A stretch of DNA of 64,000 bases from Loripinus fragilis (Eukaryota > Mollusca > Bivalvia > Lucinida > Lucinidae): assembly GCA_964019695.1 (NCBI GenBank), contig OZ026530.1, positions 27,850,108-27,914,107 of the forward strand, in the 5' to 3' direction. This document shows, in pieces, positions 34,425-46,065 of the stretch (positions are counted from its first letter, which is position 1; each line of letters opens with the position of its first letter). Below the pieces are notes generated by a model. The model was given only the letters and a program-made list of their open reading frames with translations. It was not told the origin of the DNA and did no database searches. Made by a program: the position numbers and the translations under genes.

Positions 34425-34735
34425 ACTTATAGGCCAGCGCTATGTGGATGAAGTCTTTCATCCACACATCCTGCCGGTCTCTCAGACTGTTGAAAACAAT
34501 TTTCTCTTCCAAGTTCCAGCTAGACAATGCCCGATATGGCAAGGCACTGTTTGCAAGTCAGTCATGTCAACACACTAGACTGGCCACACAGATCCCATGA
34601 TCTAACCCCAATCGAACACCTTTGGGATAATTCTAGGTTGGCAGGTTCGATCTGCCACATTACACGGAGAGATATGCTCTGGCTTCTTCTATGCATGCAC
34701 AATAGACTCACAAAATGCATTAATTAAGGTGGGTT
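34425..34735 (+). pseudogene. Tc1-type transposase C-terminal fragment
   Basis: Peptides QRYVDEVFHPHILPV, then DWPHRSHDLTPIEHLWDNS in a shifted frame, correspond to the DDE C-terminal region (usual DWPA.SPDLNPIEHLWD). The catalytic DNARPH motif is present in altered form (DNARPDMARHCLQ). Opposite orientation and outside the TIRs of the neighbouring element, so a separate relic. Confidence 0.8.
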
Positions 34736-34911
34736 GTACAAGATAATGACTTATAATAAATTTGTAATCATAACATGTTCATGCCTCTATACTAAATTTT
34801 CTTTAAGTGTTCTTTTTAGCATGAGTATATAATGCCCTTCTGTAACAAGATCTATAATACTTAAAGGTAATCTAACATTATATAAATGAGTGGGGTATAA
34901 CACGAATAGTG

Positions 34912-35400
34912 TTCAACAGCCTGCATGAGTTTATAGCTACTTCATGTAGGGTCAGGCCTTAGACTGAATGAAGACCCTTGTCTAAAACTTTCTCTACTGG
35001 AGCTAAACTATGGGTGTTCTTTATCTTCGATTGCGAGTCAAGATTTCTTATCACAGTGAGTTAATTTGATTTAATTGCTTACATGTGGTGATACATTGCC
35101 TAAGTTAGGAAGCCTCACAATATTTGTGTTTTAACAACAGCATAATCTAGGGCAAAGATTTGGCGAGTAAAATATATTTAACACCCCCCTCTGCTGCTGT
35201 TTATTCCAAGATGGTGACTCTGTTTTTTATTCATTGTTGTTGCTACCGTTGTGTGTGTGCTGTGCATGTGGGGCTTGTAATTGGTACTCGTTTTATAATG
35301 TAGTTCTTTGCTTTCTGTCTAATTTTGCGTGCATCTTGTGCTGGTTACTTTAATGTGTTCTTGCTGTTCTTATGTGAATGTGTCTCTCCCTCGAAGTAAA
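34912..35400 (+). repeat. Dispersed repeat, possible Penelope-like 3' region
   Basis: Clearly related to 53237-53770 (gggtcaggcct.agactgaatga; gatacattgc; aatctaggncnaagatttgg). Its first ~90 bp recall the Naiad C-terminal coding end (RTSDSMM). The link to the RT fragment at 33196 is an inference. Confidence 0.5.
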
Positions 35401-35913
35401 CCTTGTCCACCATTAGATATTAAAAACTAAGAGCTTCAGCTTTGGATTTCAACATCTCAAATGTAAATGTGTGATCGCTATTGTTGCATAAATCAATGAA
35501 ATATTCAATAAAAGTTGCAAAAAGTGGCACTATATTTTGTCACTGTTTGACAGTCAGCTTGTGGGTGGACCTTTCCATTAAAAACTTCATTCAAGGGCCA
35601 AGCCATTTATAAATGTGATTAATGTAATTAGTGGTCCTGGAATGAGTAAAGCCGGCCTTTAACAGCGTGCCAATCTCATTGATAATATATTTTGTCTATG
35701 TTAACCCTATTCATTCTGGAAACCAGTAAACGGGTACTTTGGCAAGCAGTGACGGCCATGGTGAAATACTGCATGAAGTGGCATTTCATCAGGGTATGCA
35801 CTGTATGCTAAGGTAATAACACTCTTAAGGGACACAAATACAATCATTTTATAGAAAATTTGACCTGCAACCCCTTAAAATACAAGAACGACAATTTCAT
35901 ACTTTATGGGATA
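35401..35913. other. Intergenic, no gene recognised
   Basis: A degenerate 'gtgaaatactgcatgaagtggcatttcatc' type hairpin (arms tgaaatactgca / tggcatttca) near 35762. Otherwise nothing. Confidence 0.4.
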
Positions 35914-36119
35914 CAGTAAAACCTGTCTTAAGCGGCCACCCAAAAATAGATAAAACAACAATTTTAATGACAAATGGTAGCTAAATGAAGGTGGAAAGTA
36001 TTGCAGAATGCTCCCCTTGGAGCATTCTGCGATACTTTTGACCTGCATAAAGCGATAATTGGTCTGGAAGACCAATTTTGGTCTTCTTTTTGAGTGACCG
36101 CTAAAGACAGGTTTTACTG
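35914..36119. mobile_element. Family E MITE
   Basis: TIRs 'cagtaaaacctgtcttaagc' / 'gctaaagacaggttttactg'. Internal palindrome 'cagaatgctccccttggagc'. Confidence 0.85.
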
Positions 36120-36339
36120 TGATTCATCAGACTTAAAAGTGCAATGGTCACTGTAGATATTGCATGTCACTGATATTTATGCAATTATGAATGAAAATTT
36201 GACTGAAAACCAAACAGGTTTGAGCAAAAGCAAGTTTAATCTATTTTCAATTTGTTTGATTAATTTAAATACAGATTAATTAATACATGTATTAACTTTC
36301 TTTTCGATAAAAAAATCAACAGTATCTGCATAAACAAAT

Positions 36340-36577
36340 GAGTCGCGTCATGAGATTTCCAACAATGTGGTATGTGCGACCAGCAAAGTCTCAAATCAGC
36401 CTGCGCATACATGCTGTCTGATCATAGCCTTTGCTAGTGGCTTGAATACTCTATGACTGTAAGGCTTCCGACCAAACATCATTTGGAGTTTCTAAGCTTA
36501 GAAGGCGGCTGCACAGGCTCGTCTGAGTCTACACTTGTCAAAATGCCACATTGTTGGAAATCACATGTTGCGGCTCA
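36340..36577. mobile_element. Family B MITE
   Basis: Ends 'gagtcgcgtcatgagatttc' and 'gaaatcacatgttgcggctc'. Same body as 31440-31678. Confidence 0.85.
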
Positions 36578-36699
36578 AATAATATCATTCTTCCAGGCCT
36601 CTGTTAAGCATGTCTTGACAAGAAACCTGGACCCACAGAAAGCCAGCCAAAAAAAAATGAGTTCAGGTACAATGCTTTACATCACTGTTAACATTTTTT

Positions 36700-36870
36700 A
36701 GTCATATTGGGACGATTTCCTGTCTTTCTGGATTGAACCAGCACTAATCAGAGGTGTCTAGCTCAATGACACAATACACCACGGGCGGTGAGTTTCAAAA
36801 AAGCTACCGTTTGATCCCAAATCTAACGCACTACCAACTGAGCTCTTGCACTGTGCAGTAATATCCTGCT
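36700..36870 (-). mobile_element. Degenerate tRNA-derived SINE
   Basis: On the minus strand: 'gagctcagttggtagtgcg' (A-box) and 'gtttgatcccaaat' region reversed to a B-box-like site, then 'ctggttcaatccag'-type body. Decayed. Confidence 0.55.
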
Positions 36871-37085
36871 AACTTTCATGAATGCAAGCAGTAAAGATAT
36901 GGGTAAATCTATGTTTCTCTCAGAGAATACAAACAGAAAAGGTGACTGTATATTGTGTTTTATAGAATTTATATAGTAACAGACAAGCAAATAATCCACA
37001 TTACAAACTTATAAAACTTAGCACTAGCATCTTGCATTATAACACTTGGATCACAGACTGAAACATACTTACATACATAACTAGA

Positions 37086-37335
37086 GGCCTGGCCTCGAGG
37101 TTATAAAACTTTTTTCATGCTCAACTCAACTGAGCATGAAATTTTAACTGCTTATAAAAACCATAATACCAATGAAATAAGAAATTTCTTGCTTTAAGTT
37201 TCTCAGAGGATGTATTAATCATGCTAATAAATGTTAAAATGCCAACAATTGTTGGCATTTTAACATTTATGAGCAGGATAAATTTCATGCTCAGTTGAGT
37301 TGAGCATGGAAAAAGTTTTATAACCTCGGGGCCTG
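37086..37335. mobile_element. Family F MITE, copy 1
   Basis: TIRs 'cctcgaggttataaaacttt' / 'aaagttttataacctcgggg', with inner 'catgctcaactcaactgagc'. Central perfect hairpin 'aaatgccaacaattgttggc' at about 37230. Confidence 0.85.
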
Positions 37336-37413
37336 AGTGGGCCAGAATCGTTGCCCTTCATGAGACTGATCATAACATGCTATTTAGCACCATGATGGCC
37401 ATCTTAGATCAGG

Positions 37414-37703
37414 TCCCAAGGTTATAAAACTTTTTCCATGCTCAACTCAGCTGAGCACGAAATTTATCCCGCTCATAAATGTTTAAATGCCAACAATTGT
37501 TGGCATTTTAACATTTATTATCCTGCTCATAAATGTTTAAATGCCAACAATTGTTGGCATTTTAACATTTATTAGCATGATAAATACAACATCTGAGAGA
37601 CTTAAAGCAATAAACTTCTTCATTTGTCGCTATTTTTGTTTTATGAGCAGTTGAAATTTCGTGTTAAGTTGAGCATGAAAAAAGTTTAATAACCTCGGAG
37701 CCA
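37414..37703. mobile_element. Family F MITE, copy 2 with duplicated core hairpin
   Basis: Same TIRs as the copy at 37086. The central unit 'ctcataaatgtttaaatgcc' + 'aacaattgttggcattttaa' occurs twice in tandem (about 37470-37520 and 37525-37575). Confidence 0.85.
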
Positions 37704-37899
37704 GATTGCATTTAGGCCTCTCATCAAGCTTCAGTGTAATTTGACTAAAATTTCGGGAGGAGAAGTTTAGAAAAATTCAAAGATTTCCACTGTGTCAGGC
37801 ATCTAGCATATCAGAATGTAATGATTTTAGCAATTACAAATCTCCATTTCAGTACAATTCATAATATAGTTTTGGAGATGTTGTTTATGACGTTTTGAA

Positions 37900-37927
37900 T
37901 CAATCAATCAATCAATCAATCAATCAC
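37900..37927. repeat. (ATCA)n microsatellite
   Basis: Six tandem atca units. Confidence 0.9.
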
Positions 37928-38153
37928 TCAAAAAGGCAATATTAAGACAGCTTTCTTTTCTTATATCTATAAATACCTCATATTTAACAAATAATTTGAC
38001 AGCACATAGAAATCAGATATCGTTTTGGTTGAAAATTACAATGAAGCCAATTCATGAAATTTTGGTAGTTATCTCCAATGCAAGCAGTGGCTCTAACTAG
38101 ACTGTGTAGTCTTGTCAGAGCATTCACTGCTGACATAGACAAAGTAGCCTATG

Positions 38154-38392
38154 GGCCTTGATGCGAGAATACCCGTCTTTGGGGGTTTGCAAACAAAGGG
38201 GCAGACAAGCCTGTGCAGACCGATCAGCACCTTTGTTATTGGCTTACTGCAAAGTATCATATCAATACTTGTACTTGGTTGGTACAAGCAAAATTTCAAT
38301 TTTCTAGCTAGTCTCTGTAGCTGAACAGGCCTGTTTGAACCTCACTCTAGGAAACCCTGAAGACAGGTTTTGTCACGTCAGGGTCCATATAA
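38154..38392. mobile_element. Family C MITE
   Basis: TIRs 'gggccttgatgcgagaatac' / 'ttgtcacgtcagggtcc', inner cccgtctttgggg / ccctgaagacagg. Contains 'ttttctagctagtctctgta', shared by all copies. Confidence 0.8.
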
Positions 38393-38818
38393 AAGTAGGG
38401 GAAGATTCAGTCCAAAACCAGACTTCAAGCCTTACTAGGTAGCTGCTTACTGTAAAACACTTATATTTGGCGGGTATTTTTATTTGGCGCTATTGGCGGT
38501 AAAAAGCAAAATCACCAAAATACTAGACCCCCAAATACAGTTTCAAATTCAGTTGCACAATCAGCTATAAATGGACACACACCCTTTGTATCGTCAAAAA
38601 TCAACTTTCGCATGGTAGGATGTGTTTCAATGGAAACCTTGTCTTAAAAGGGACTACTATCAAAGTACTTTAAAAGTAGCCCCTATGAGAATAGATAATA
38701 ACCTTAAAGGACTTTGAATTAAGAAACCGCCAAAATTAAACCTTGCCAATTGATGATGTCAGTCTTTTAAAATTGCCAAATTTTGATACCGCAAAAATTA
38801 AGTGTTTAACAGTATGAT

Positions 38819-39058
38819 TTGGACCTCGTCGCGAGAAAAACTGTCTTTGGTGGTTTGCGAACAACGATGCAGACCAGCCTGCGCATCTGCACAGTCTGAT
38901 CAGGGCCTTTGTTATTCACGTTTTGGAAAGTATCATATCTAAACTTGATATGAGTGTAATTTCAATTTTCTAGCTAGTCTCTGTAGCTGAGGAGAATGGT
39001 TTGAGTCTCGCTTTGTCGGAAACCCCTAAAACAGGTTTTCTCGCGACCAGGCTGATTT
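38819..39058. mobile_element. Family C MITE
   Basis: Ends 'tggacctcgtcgcgagaaaa' and 'ttttctcgcgaccagg'. Internal 'gcgcatctgcacagtctgat'. Confidence 0.8.
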
Positions 39059-39700
39059 ATGATAAGTAACAAAATCTCATGAAATGGCTCATTTTTTGCT
39101 ACATTATGGCAACATAGTCATCAATATACTAACAAGTTTAAGATAAAAAAAACTTATAATTCCCTGGACTCATTCTGAATAAATAAAAATGGAAATAAAT
39201 GTTACATAATGGTACGTAATTGTCTGAAAGCTCTTAATTTATTTAATCAGACATTACATACATTGCAGGGATGATAACAATCAAGAAATCTATGGAATTT
39301 TCCATAAATGATGCTGTTTAGTCAGGATGGTCCATTGTATATACTGAGGGGTTACAGATTATGATTTCAGTAAAAATTAAATTTCTTTCTATGAAGATTG
39401 ATTTTGTCTTAGCAAACAGAGCAGACACTGATGAAATGGTGCATTACTGACATTTCATCTGGGTCTTCATTGCTTTCCAGTTCAGGGTTTTTTTGGTCTA
39501 CAAAGGACCTACAAATATGCACGCTTAATAAAGCAGCTAGTCTTATGCTTCATAGTTAAAAACCAAAATACAACTTCAATGACATTGATATTTAACTCAA
39601 CAAACTTCAGTTTTTGAAATTACATTTAAAGGAAGGCCTTGATTCTGAAATTATGACTTCTCCTGAATTTTATCACCCCTCGAAGATTGTCATTATTACC
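39059..39700. other. Intergenic with a degenerate 'gatgaaatg' hairpin
   Basis: Only the decayed hairpin at 39423-39478 is recognised. Confidence 0.4.
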
Positions 39701-39890
39701 AGGCCTCAGATTAAAGTGTGTTATTAAGAACTATTTTTGTTATATCTCAACTAAAACATATGTTGTGGGTAATCATAAGAACTATCTCAATGAGACGGTC
39801 CTTTTGAGCATCCATAACACATGTTTAAATTAATGGATAAGAAAATATCTACACTCTTCGGCTAAAAAATTCCCCTTTCAGGACCTATGA
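39701..39890. mobile_element. Family D MITE, decayed
   Basis: Starts 'caggcctcagattaaag' and ends 'ctttcaggacctatga'. Core 'aactatctcaatgagacggtcc' region. Confidence 0.7.
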
Positions 39891-40131
39891 TTAGAACAGT
39901 TTTAAATTTTGAAGTCGATAAAGAAATATCAGAACAAGTATTAGGATTTGCTAAGAAAACCAGCCGAAACTAGCCCCCACCCTCTACTTCGCAGCCCCCC
40001 CCTCCACCCTCTACTTCCAAAACCCCACCCACCCGATGAGGAAAAAAAAATAAGTAAAAAAGATTTGAGCAAATTATAACCCTGAATATACAAGCGCTTA
40101 ATAATATATATAACAAAAAATCTCAACTCTT

Positions 40132-40332
40132 TGCCTACTAGTGTCATCTGCTGAAAACCTGTGCAAATAGTTTGGACCGAGATCAGACCCGACATTATGT
40201 CGGGACTGATCTGGATCCAAACTGTTTGACACTCTTATGGTAATCCTGAAAGAATTTTTCAAAAAAGTTGATTTTGAATAAAATCAGCAGACGACAAAAA
40301 ATCATGAAAAATTACCCAGTAGGCTAAGAGCT
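40132..40332. mobile_element. Family A MITE, reference copy
   Basis: Ends 'ctctttgcctactagtgtca' / 'attacccagtaggctaagag'. Palindrome 'gatcagacccgacattatg' / 'tcgggactgatctggatcc'. Inner gcagacgac. Confidence 0.85.
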
Positions 40333-40584
40333 AATTGTGAATCAGATTGCAATACAGAAAGTTGTCAAAACAATACAGAAAGTTGTCAAAACAAAGAAAA
40401 AAACTGTTTCTGAATAGTTGTGCATTCTATTATAGATGAGATAATATGTGTCCCAGTTTAATGCCCAGAAAGCCATCAAAAATGACCAAAATTTACCAAA
40501 AAATAAGATCAGTGATTTAGAGTTACTGTAATAACTCTTTTTCCGCCACTCACAACTTTTGTGGTCTCCTCTTACGTCTGCTTA

Positions 40585-40680
40585 TTTACTTAGGTAGCCT
40601 ATATTGCAAACATCATGAACTCAGAACAGACTGCTCCCTTAGGGAACAGTCTGATCAGGGTTCATAGTGTTTGCTTCCTT
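40585..40680. repeat. Palindrome-core repeat
   Basis: 'gcaaacatcatgaactcaga' answered by 'tctgatcagggttcatagtg', centre 'actgctcccttagggaacagt'-type (arms actgctccc / gggaacagt). Confidence 0.7.
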
Positions 40681-40995
40681 GACATATGTTTGTATGTGTT
40701 TTAACATCCCACCAACAGCTAAGGTCATATGGAGACAGGGTCATGACTTAGTCTCATCCCACAGATTGGAAAAGCCGGGATCAGACATGGGACCCCTGGT
40801 ATGCTATGGATGGTTTGTCCACTATATGTCCACTATATCCACAGTATATGTCCACAGCTCCTTGCTTCCATGATAAAAAACTAGTCAGAAGTGTGTTTGA
40901 ATATATGCAACAGTTGCAATAAGCTGACATTTTCAGGACAAAAGGTAATATTGGCAGGATAAGGGGAAATGGTACAAAAAATCAGAAATCAGTTT

Positions 40996-41884
40996 CACCC
41001 AGGTGAACCGCATGTCTAGATCTCGGAGGGTGTTGGCTATCGGAGGTAAACATTGAGATCATGGGTGGATAGGGTCTGTATTTATCCATTTTTATTTCAT
41101 ATGGAAAGTTTCTTAGGGACGAATGCAGCAAACATGTTGCTTCTATATTGAGTGATAAGGACTCTGAATTTCTTAAATACTTTTGATCCATGTCCGTAGG
41201 ATTCAGGGCGACTTTTCAAACGGCGAATGTGAATTTTTCAATGAAAAAAGGCTAGTGGTTTGACCATAACTGGACTTATATCAACCTTTGACACTAATTG
41301 CTTGTGCCGCTACCATTCTATATCATTCTCCTGCATGGCTTGTAAGTGGCATGTCCAAAACTGCTATTAAAACTTCAAATTTTGAAAATCGCTTACGTTG
41401 CTATCATGTTGATGGTTAGCAAAATGTTCAGAGGACTTTCCTCCGAATAGAACGCTATCCATAAACATGACACCATCGTCATAAAATTGCAAATAAATAA
41501 GTGTTGTACACGTCTGTTTGAATTATATTGGACTGATACATTTTAAAGAGAGGTTAAACATTGCAGCGGTAGTTATGAATCAAGAAAAAAATAAAATAAT
41601 ACATCTAAATATTAACTGATGAATTCAAAATATTCGTTCAAATCACCGCATTTCCAAATTCAAATGCGATTTAAACTAAAAAAAATCAGTTTAAAAACAT
41701 GCACTGCTTTCAGAATTCTTGTCATTCTATATACTATCGGCTTATATGTTGATTTTATTCCTTAATGTGGTTCATTATGATATAAAACCATCTCAAAGCA
41801 GACCATGTGCAGCCCAAAACTCCTTTGTTTACCTCCGATAGCCAACACCCTCCGAGATTTAGAAATGCTGTTTACCTGGGTGGT
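40996..41884. mobile_element. Foldback element with ~55-bp TIRs
   Basis: 'ctcggagggtgttggctatc' (41022) and its exact reverse complement (41837-41856) lie within longer inverted ends (cacccaggtgaac ... gtttacctgggtg). About 890 bp, A+T-rich, no coding frame. Confidence 0.8.
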
Positions 41885-42077
41885 TTTAAAATAATCCAAA
41901 AAGAAGACTATTGATTTTTTTAATTATAATGTTGCAACCATTTCTTTTTACTGCTATAGGAATTTCTGATGATTTTTTTTCATACTTTCAATATAATAAT
42001 TCCCTTTTTGGATACTGGGTAAATTTGTTTGCTTTTTGTCATCCGTTTTTCCAAAACTATACTTTTAAGAAAACTAC

Positions 42078-42175
42078 CAGTGTCAAACAGTTGGGATCCA
42101 GATCAGGTCCGACATTATGTCTGGCCTGATCTGGGTCTAAACTTTTTGCAAAGAAAATAAGCAGGAAAGGATTTA
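42078..42175. mobile_element. Family A MITE, partial
   Basis: Palindrome 'gggatccagatcaggtccga' / 'tctggcctgatctgggtct' with outer tcaaacag / actttttgcaaa. Confidence 0.75.
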
Positions 42176-42179
42176 ATGA

Positions 42180-42988
42180 TTTTAATTATGATTTTCAATG
42201 TTTAATTGATAAATTTTGATGAAAAAAATTGTCATTTGCAATGGCCATATTTTTTTACAAATTTTCTGAACTATGTAAAATAATATAAAACCAGTTTATA
42301 CTGACCTTCAATTATGAGGAAAAAATGATAAAATGGGATTTCTTTGTGTCCTTTTGGTATTTTAACTCTACATACTTAGTGTTTACTGAATCAAATTCAA
42401 TAACAAATGAGCATTTCTGCCAGAAAGTCTAATAATATACTATTATTCAGTTATTTGGTCACTGTATTGCCACGTGGTATGCAAAGTCCCGGTCTCCTAT
42501 AAAGCTAATGGAGTTAGGAACCAGTTGGGGGCGTGGCTAGACAGTAACCCAATAGCCGAATAATACATGGAAGAGCGTCTATTTATAGCACACATACAAA
42601 CATCTATTTATAGCATATTTCAATAGTACATTTAACAATGTAACAATAACTCAACACACATGAAAAAGCACTAGCACACTTATGGCTATGGGTTTCAAAC
42701 TTTAACAATTATGGACAAGAAATGGCTGTATTTTTTTTTAAATTCAGAAACTTTGAACTTTAACAGGTGGAATACAGTATCCAAACAAGTCTGTTTTCAT
42801 GATGAGGCCAAAAATGTAGTGAAATGTAAAATAGAATTATTAAATATATATCAAAGGATAGTCTCATTTTTGGGCCCAAGAGAGGTCCAAACACCTGCTT
42901 GTTAAACGCACATGGCTCCTCTGTAATTAGAGGCAATCAAGTTGCCAGACTGTGTTATTTTATTTACTTTTTTAATGCATACATAATT
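42180..42988. other. Intergenic, no gene recognised
   Basis: A+T-rich with no supported feature. Confidence 0.4.
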
Positions 42989-43183
42989 CAGGCCTCCAGT
43001 AAGAGCATGAGACTGAAAATTAATTTTCATATTTCTCAACCAAAACATATGGTGTGGGTACTCAAAAGAACCGTCTCAATAAGATGATTCTTTTGAGCAC
43101 CCAAAACACATGTTTTGACTCATGGCTAAGAAAATAATTACATTTTACACTCAAGAAGATCGCTTCACTGGATCTATATAAAT
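42989..43183. mobile_element. Family D MITE
   Basis: Hairpin 'gggtactcaaaagaaccgtc' / 'gattcttttgagcaccca', flanked by 'atttctcaaccaaaacatat' and 'acacatgttttgactcatgg'. Confidence 0.8.
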
Positions 43184-43276
43184 CAAATGAATGAAATAAT
43201 GGAGCTATGATCTATTTCAGAATTACTTACAGACATAAAACTCTCTTTTTCTCTATCATCTACTTCATATATATTA

Positions 43277-43575
43277 CCGGACCACTTAGCCCAGACGGTA
43301 ACGTGTCTGGCTACAGATGCGTGTTTGACTGCAGATCCAGGGGTCGCGAGTTCAATCCTCTTACTCTTGTGGAGATTGATCATGAAATAATTTCTACGGT
43401 CATTCTCCTCCTTCCGCTGATTCAAGAAGGGTTATTGTCAGTTACAAGCGAAAGTATGTGCGCAAAGTACTGGTTAACCGCCTTCTTGAGCTTGCCCAGG
43501 AAAAAATGTGGTTAGGTGAACTGACCATCTCAACATGATCATAGCTGTTGACTGAGACGTAAAGAATCAAACCAA
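43277..43575 (+). mobile_element. SINE B, full length
   Basis: Head 'agcccagacggtaacgtgtc' and 'gtcgcgagttcaatcc', body 'agtactggttaaccgccttc', tail 'gacgtaaagaatcaaaccaa'. Confidence 0.85.
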
Positions 43576-43689
43576 ACAAAACAAACAATCATCTTAACAA
43601 TCAATCACATTCATATTTCACATCATAGTGCAGTCCCCTTACAACACTAAGGTTGGGTTCCATAGAAGTGGACCAGCTTATAAGTAAAG

Positions 43690-44100
43690 GAAAACTTTAC
43701 AAAGCAATTATAGGAAAATGACCATCTAATGGTCATTTTCCTATATTTCCTTTGTAAAATTAGATGGTCATTTTCCTATGATTCATTTGTAAAATTCAAT
43801 GGTCACAAAATTGGAAAGCCACAACATGACTGGGTTATATGTAAATCCGTGTTATAATCAGATGTGTTATAAAGGGGGTTAGACTGGCATCAGTCCACAA
43901 AATGCATATTTATAATTAAATTTTAGCTATGAAAAAATCCTCTTATAAAAATTCTATCGTCTCTGATAGTCAAATTAAGTGCTAATGTTGGAGCCCAGAA
44001 CTACTCCAAGTAAAGTTTAAAAATTACTATCTTAGAGAGAATATCAGTTTTACTAGAAAAAATGACTTAAGAGACTGGGACCAGTCTAATAAAGGGACAG
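43690..44100. repeat. Cluster of short inverted repeats
   Basis: 'ataggaaaatgaccatctaa' recurs as its complement, and again in tandem, at 43711-43785. A larger inverted pair (agactggcatcagtcc / gactgggaccagtct) spans 43881-44093. Confidence 0.6.
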
Positions 44101-44579
44101 CACTGTACATTTATGTTATAATTTTCAAGAAAAAATAGCACACTCTCTGTAATTTGTTAGAAGTTCATGTATTCTATTCTTCAAGCATCATCAGTCGTTG
44201 TCTCTCTCTCTTATTTATGAGCACCATCTTATGGTAGAGCCATTTTAGATAAATGAGGACTTACATGGGTGAAAGTTCAAAATTTCCAAAATCCTGAACT
44301 TTAGAAATTCAGAATTTAAAACTTGCTGTATGCCTCCAAATGATTAAAAATTGCAAATTTATTGCTCAAGCATCTTTAGATAAACTGAACTAAATCAGAA
44401 AAGCTATTATTACCTGCAGAATTCAGCACTTTGAGGCTGACTTTCCTCAAAATCCTGAATTCAGGAATAATTCTAAAAATGTTCACCCATTGAATTATTA
44501 TAATGTTCATTGTCATTGTTACTGATATAAAATTGAGCGCCAAATCATTAAAAACAACTGGATAATAGTACTCAGAATA

Positions 44580-44766
44580 CAATAAAACCTGTGTAAAAGG
44601 GCCACTCTCAAAAAGACCAAAAATTGTTTTCCAAGACTAATTATCGCTTAATGCAGGTCAAAAGTATTACATTCTGCAATACTTTCTACCTTCATTAAGC
44701 TACCATTTGTCATAAAGATCTTTGCTTTGTCTATTTTTGAGTGGCAGTTTTACACAGGTGTTACTG
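44580..44766. mobile_element. Family E MITE
   Basis: TIRs 'caataaaacctgtgtaaaag' / 'gttttacacaggtgttactg', TA at the right flank. Confidence 0.75.
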
Positions 44767-44973
44767 TAAATAAATATGTTTTAACTAGATTTCTGCAGTT
44801 TCCTTCAGAAAACTACCCACCAACAAGTGGAATTTGACGTCGGGCCAATCATGTTTATCCTAGCATGCAGGCAATCAAAGATGAGTGAAATCAGAATGAT
44901 TGACAGTTCCAAACTTTCCCAGTTTACAAATAGAAGAAATCGGAGCATTTCGTGATGCCTGTAACGTGTTATA

Positions 44974-45522
44974 TTACTTGACTTTTTGCTTACTGTAAAG
45001 GCGGAGCCTCATGAATGCATAATTAGGACTAGTCAACCTTAGGCATAGGTAAAAGCTGAAAAGGAGGCATGGTTTTATTCAAAAGTAACTGTACCATCTT
45101 ATGCCACCACATCAGTCATTATTTAGTCCTTAAAATGCCAGCAAAATAACTGCATCTGAAAATGTCTATTTAACATAAGCAGGGAGGCAAACATTGTGGA
45201 CCCAGATCAGACTGCTCCTACAGGAGCAGTCTGATCTGGGTCCACACTGTTTATCTATGAGGCTTCAAATAGTTTATTTAACGACAAAAACATACATTTT
45301 ATGATTATGCGCTGTAAGGGTTAAGAAATGTGAGTTCAGTGTGTATACAGATAGGATTTTCATGTAATGCACGCACGTTTGCACGGCTGAAATAGCTGAT
45401 TAACTCTTTACCTAATTATAAATAAAACCTGATTTCCCTTCCTTAGCAGATGAAATAGCCGAACCAAGCCCAGATATGAATATTAAAGTTGCCGCCTTTA
45501 CAGTAAGCAAAAAGTCAAGTAA
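44974..45522 (+). mobile_element. Family G MITE, intact (empty site)
   Basis: TIRs 'ttacttgactttttgcttac' and exact reverse complement at 45503-45522, continuing to about 30 bp. Central palindrome 'cagactgctcctacaggagc' at 45210. Uninterrupted 'gagttcagtgtgtatac' at 45333 shows the sequence before Naiad insertion. Confidence 0.9.
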
Positions 45523-45559
45523 AAACACCTAAACTAGAATGAATATAAACTCTTAGCAT

Positions 45560-45930
45560 GCTAGGTAATTTTGCATACAGAAACATTCTTTCCGGAATAC
45601 CAATAATTTCAAACTGTTTTGATCCAGATCACAACTTATCTGTAATTGGTCCTGATCTTAATCCATTAATCAAAACTGTTTATGTAACCTCTTTACTCCA
45701 TAATAACGCCTTTTGACACCTTTGAAATATCATGTATTTGAAAATATTTTGGAGAATGGAGCATTTGCTCCATTTTCCATAATATTTTCAAAACTATTCA
45801 AAACTTAACTTAAATTTTTTAAAGATATTTTTTCAATGTTGTCTAAAAATAGAAAATGATGTCATGATCTAAAAATGGCCTATGGAGTAAAATTGTCAGC
45901 AGATGACACGTTGGCACTAGCTGGCAAAGA
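45560..45930. repeat. Degenerate palindrome repeats
   Basis: 'tgaaaatattttggagaatg' pairs with 'ccataatattttcaaa' around 'gagcatttgctc' (45736-45795). The outer parts carry family A-like ends (tcagcagatgacacg). Confidence 0.55.
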
Positions 45931-46019
45931 ATCTTAAAATAGTACGGTAAATGTTCTATAATTTTGAACACTCTTACGACATGATAGCCATAACCATGTT
46001 AAGCATAGCTGAAAATATT

Positions 46020-46065
46020 CCAGCACCCTGGCTGGGAATCGATCCCGGGTCGCCCTGGTACAAGA
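46020..46065 (-). repeat. tRNA-Thr-like sequence, 3' half
   Basis: Reverse complement reads 'accagggcgacccgggatcg' + 'attcccagcc': T-arm and anticodon 3' strand of a tRNA-Thr-like (TGT loop) sequence. Its other half is at 48736-48777, beyond the hAT insertion. Confidence 0.65.
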
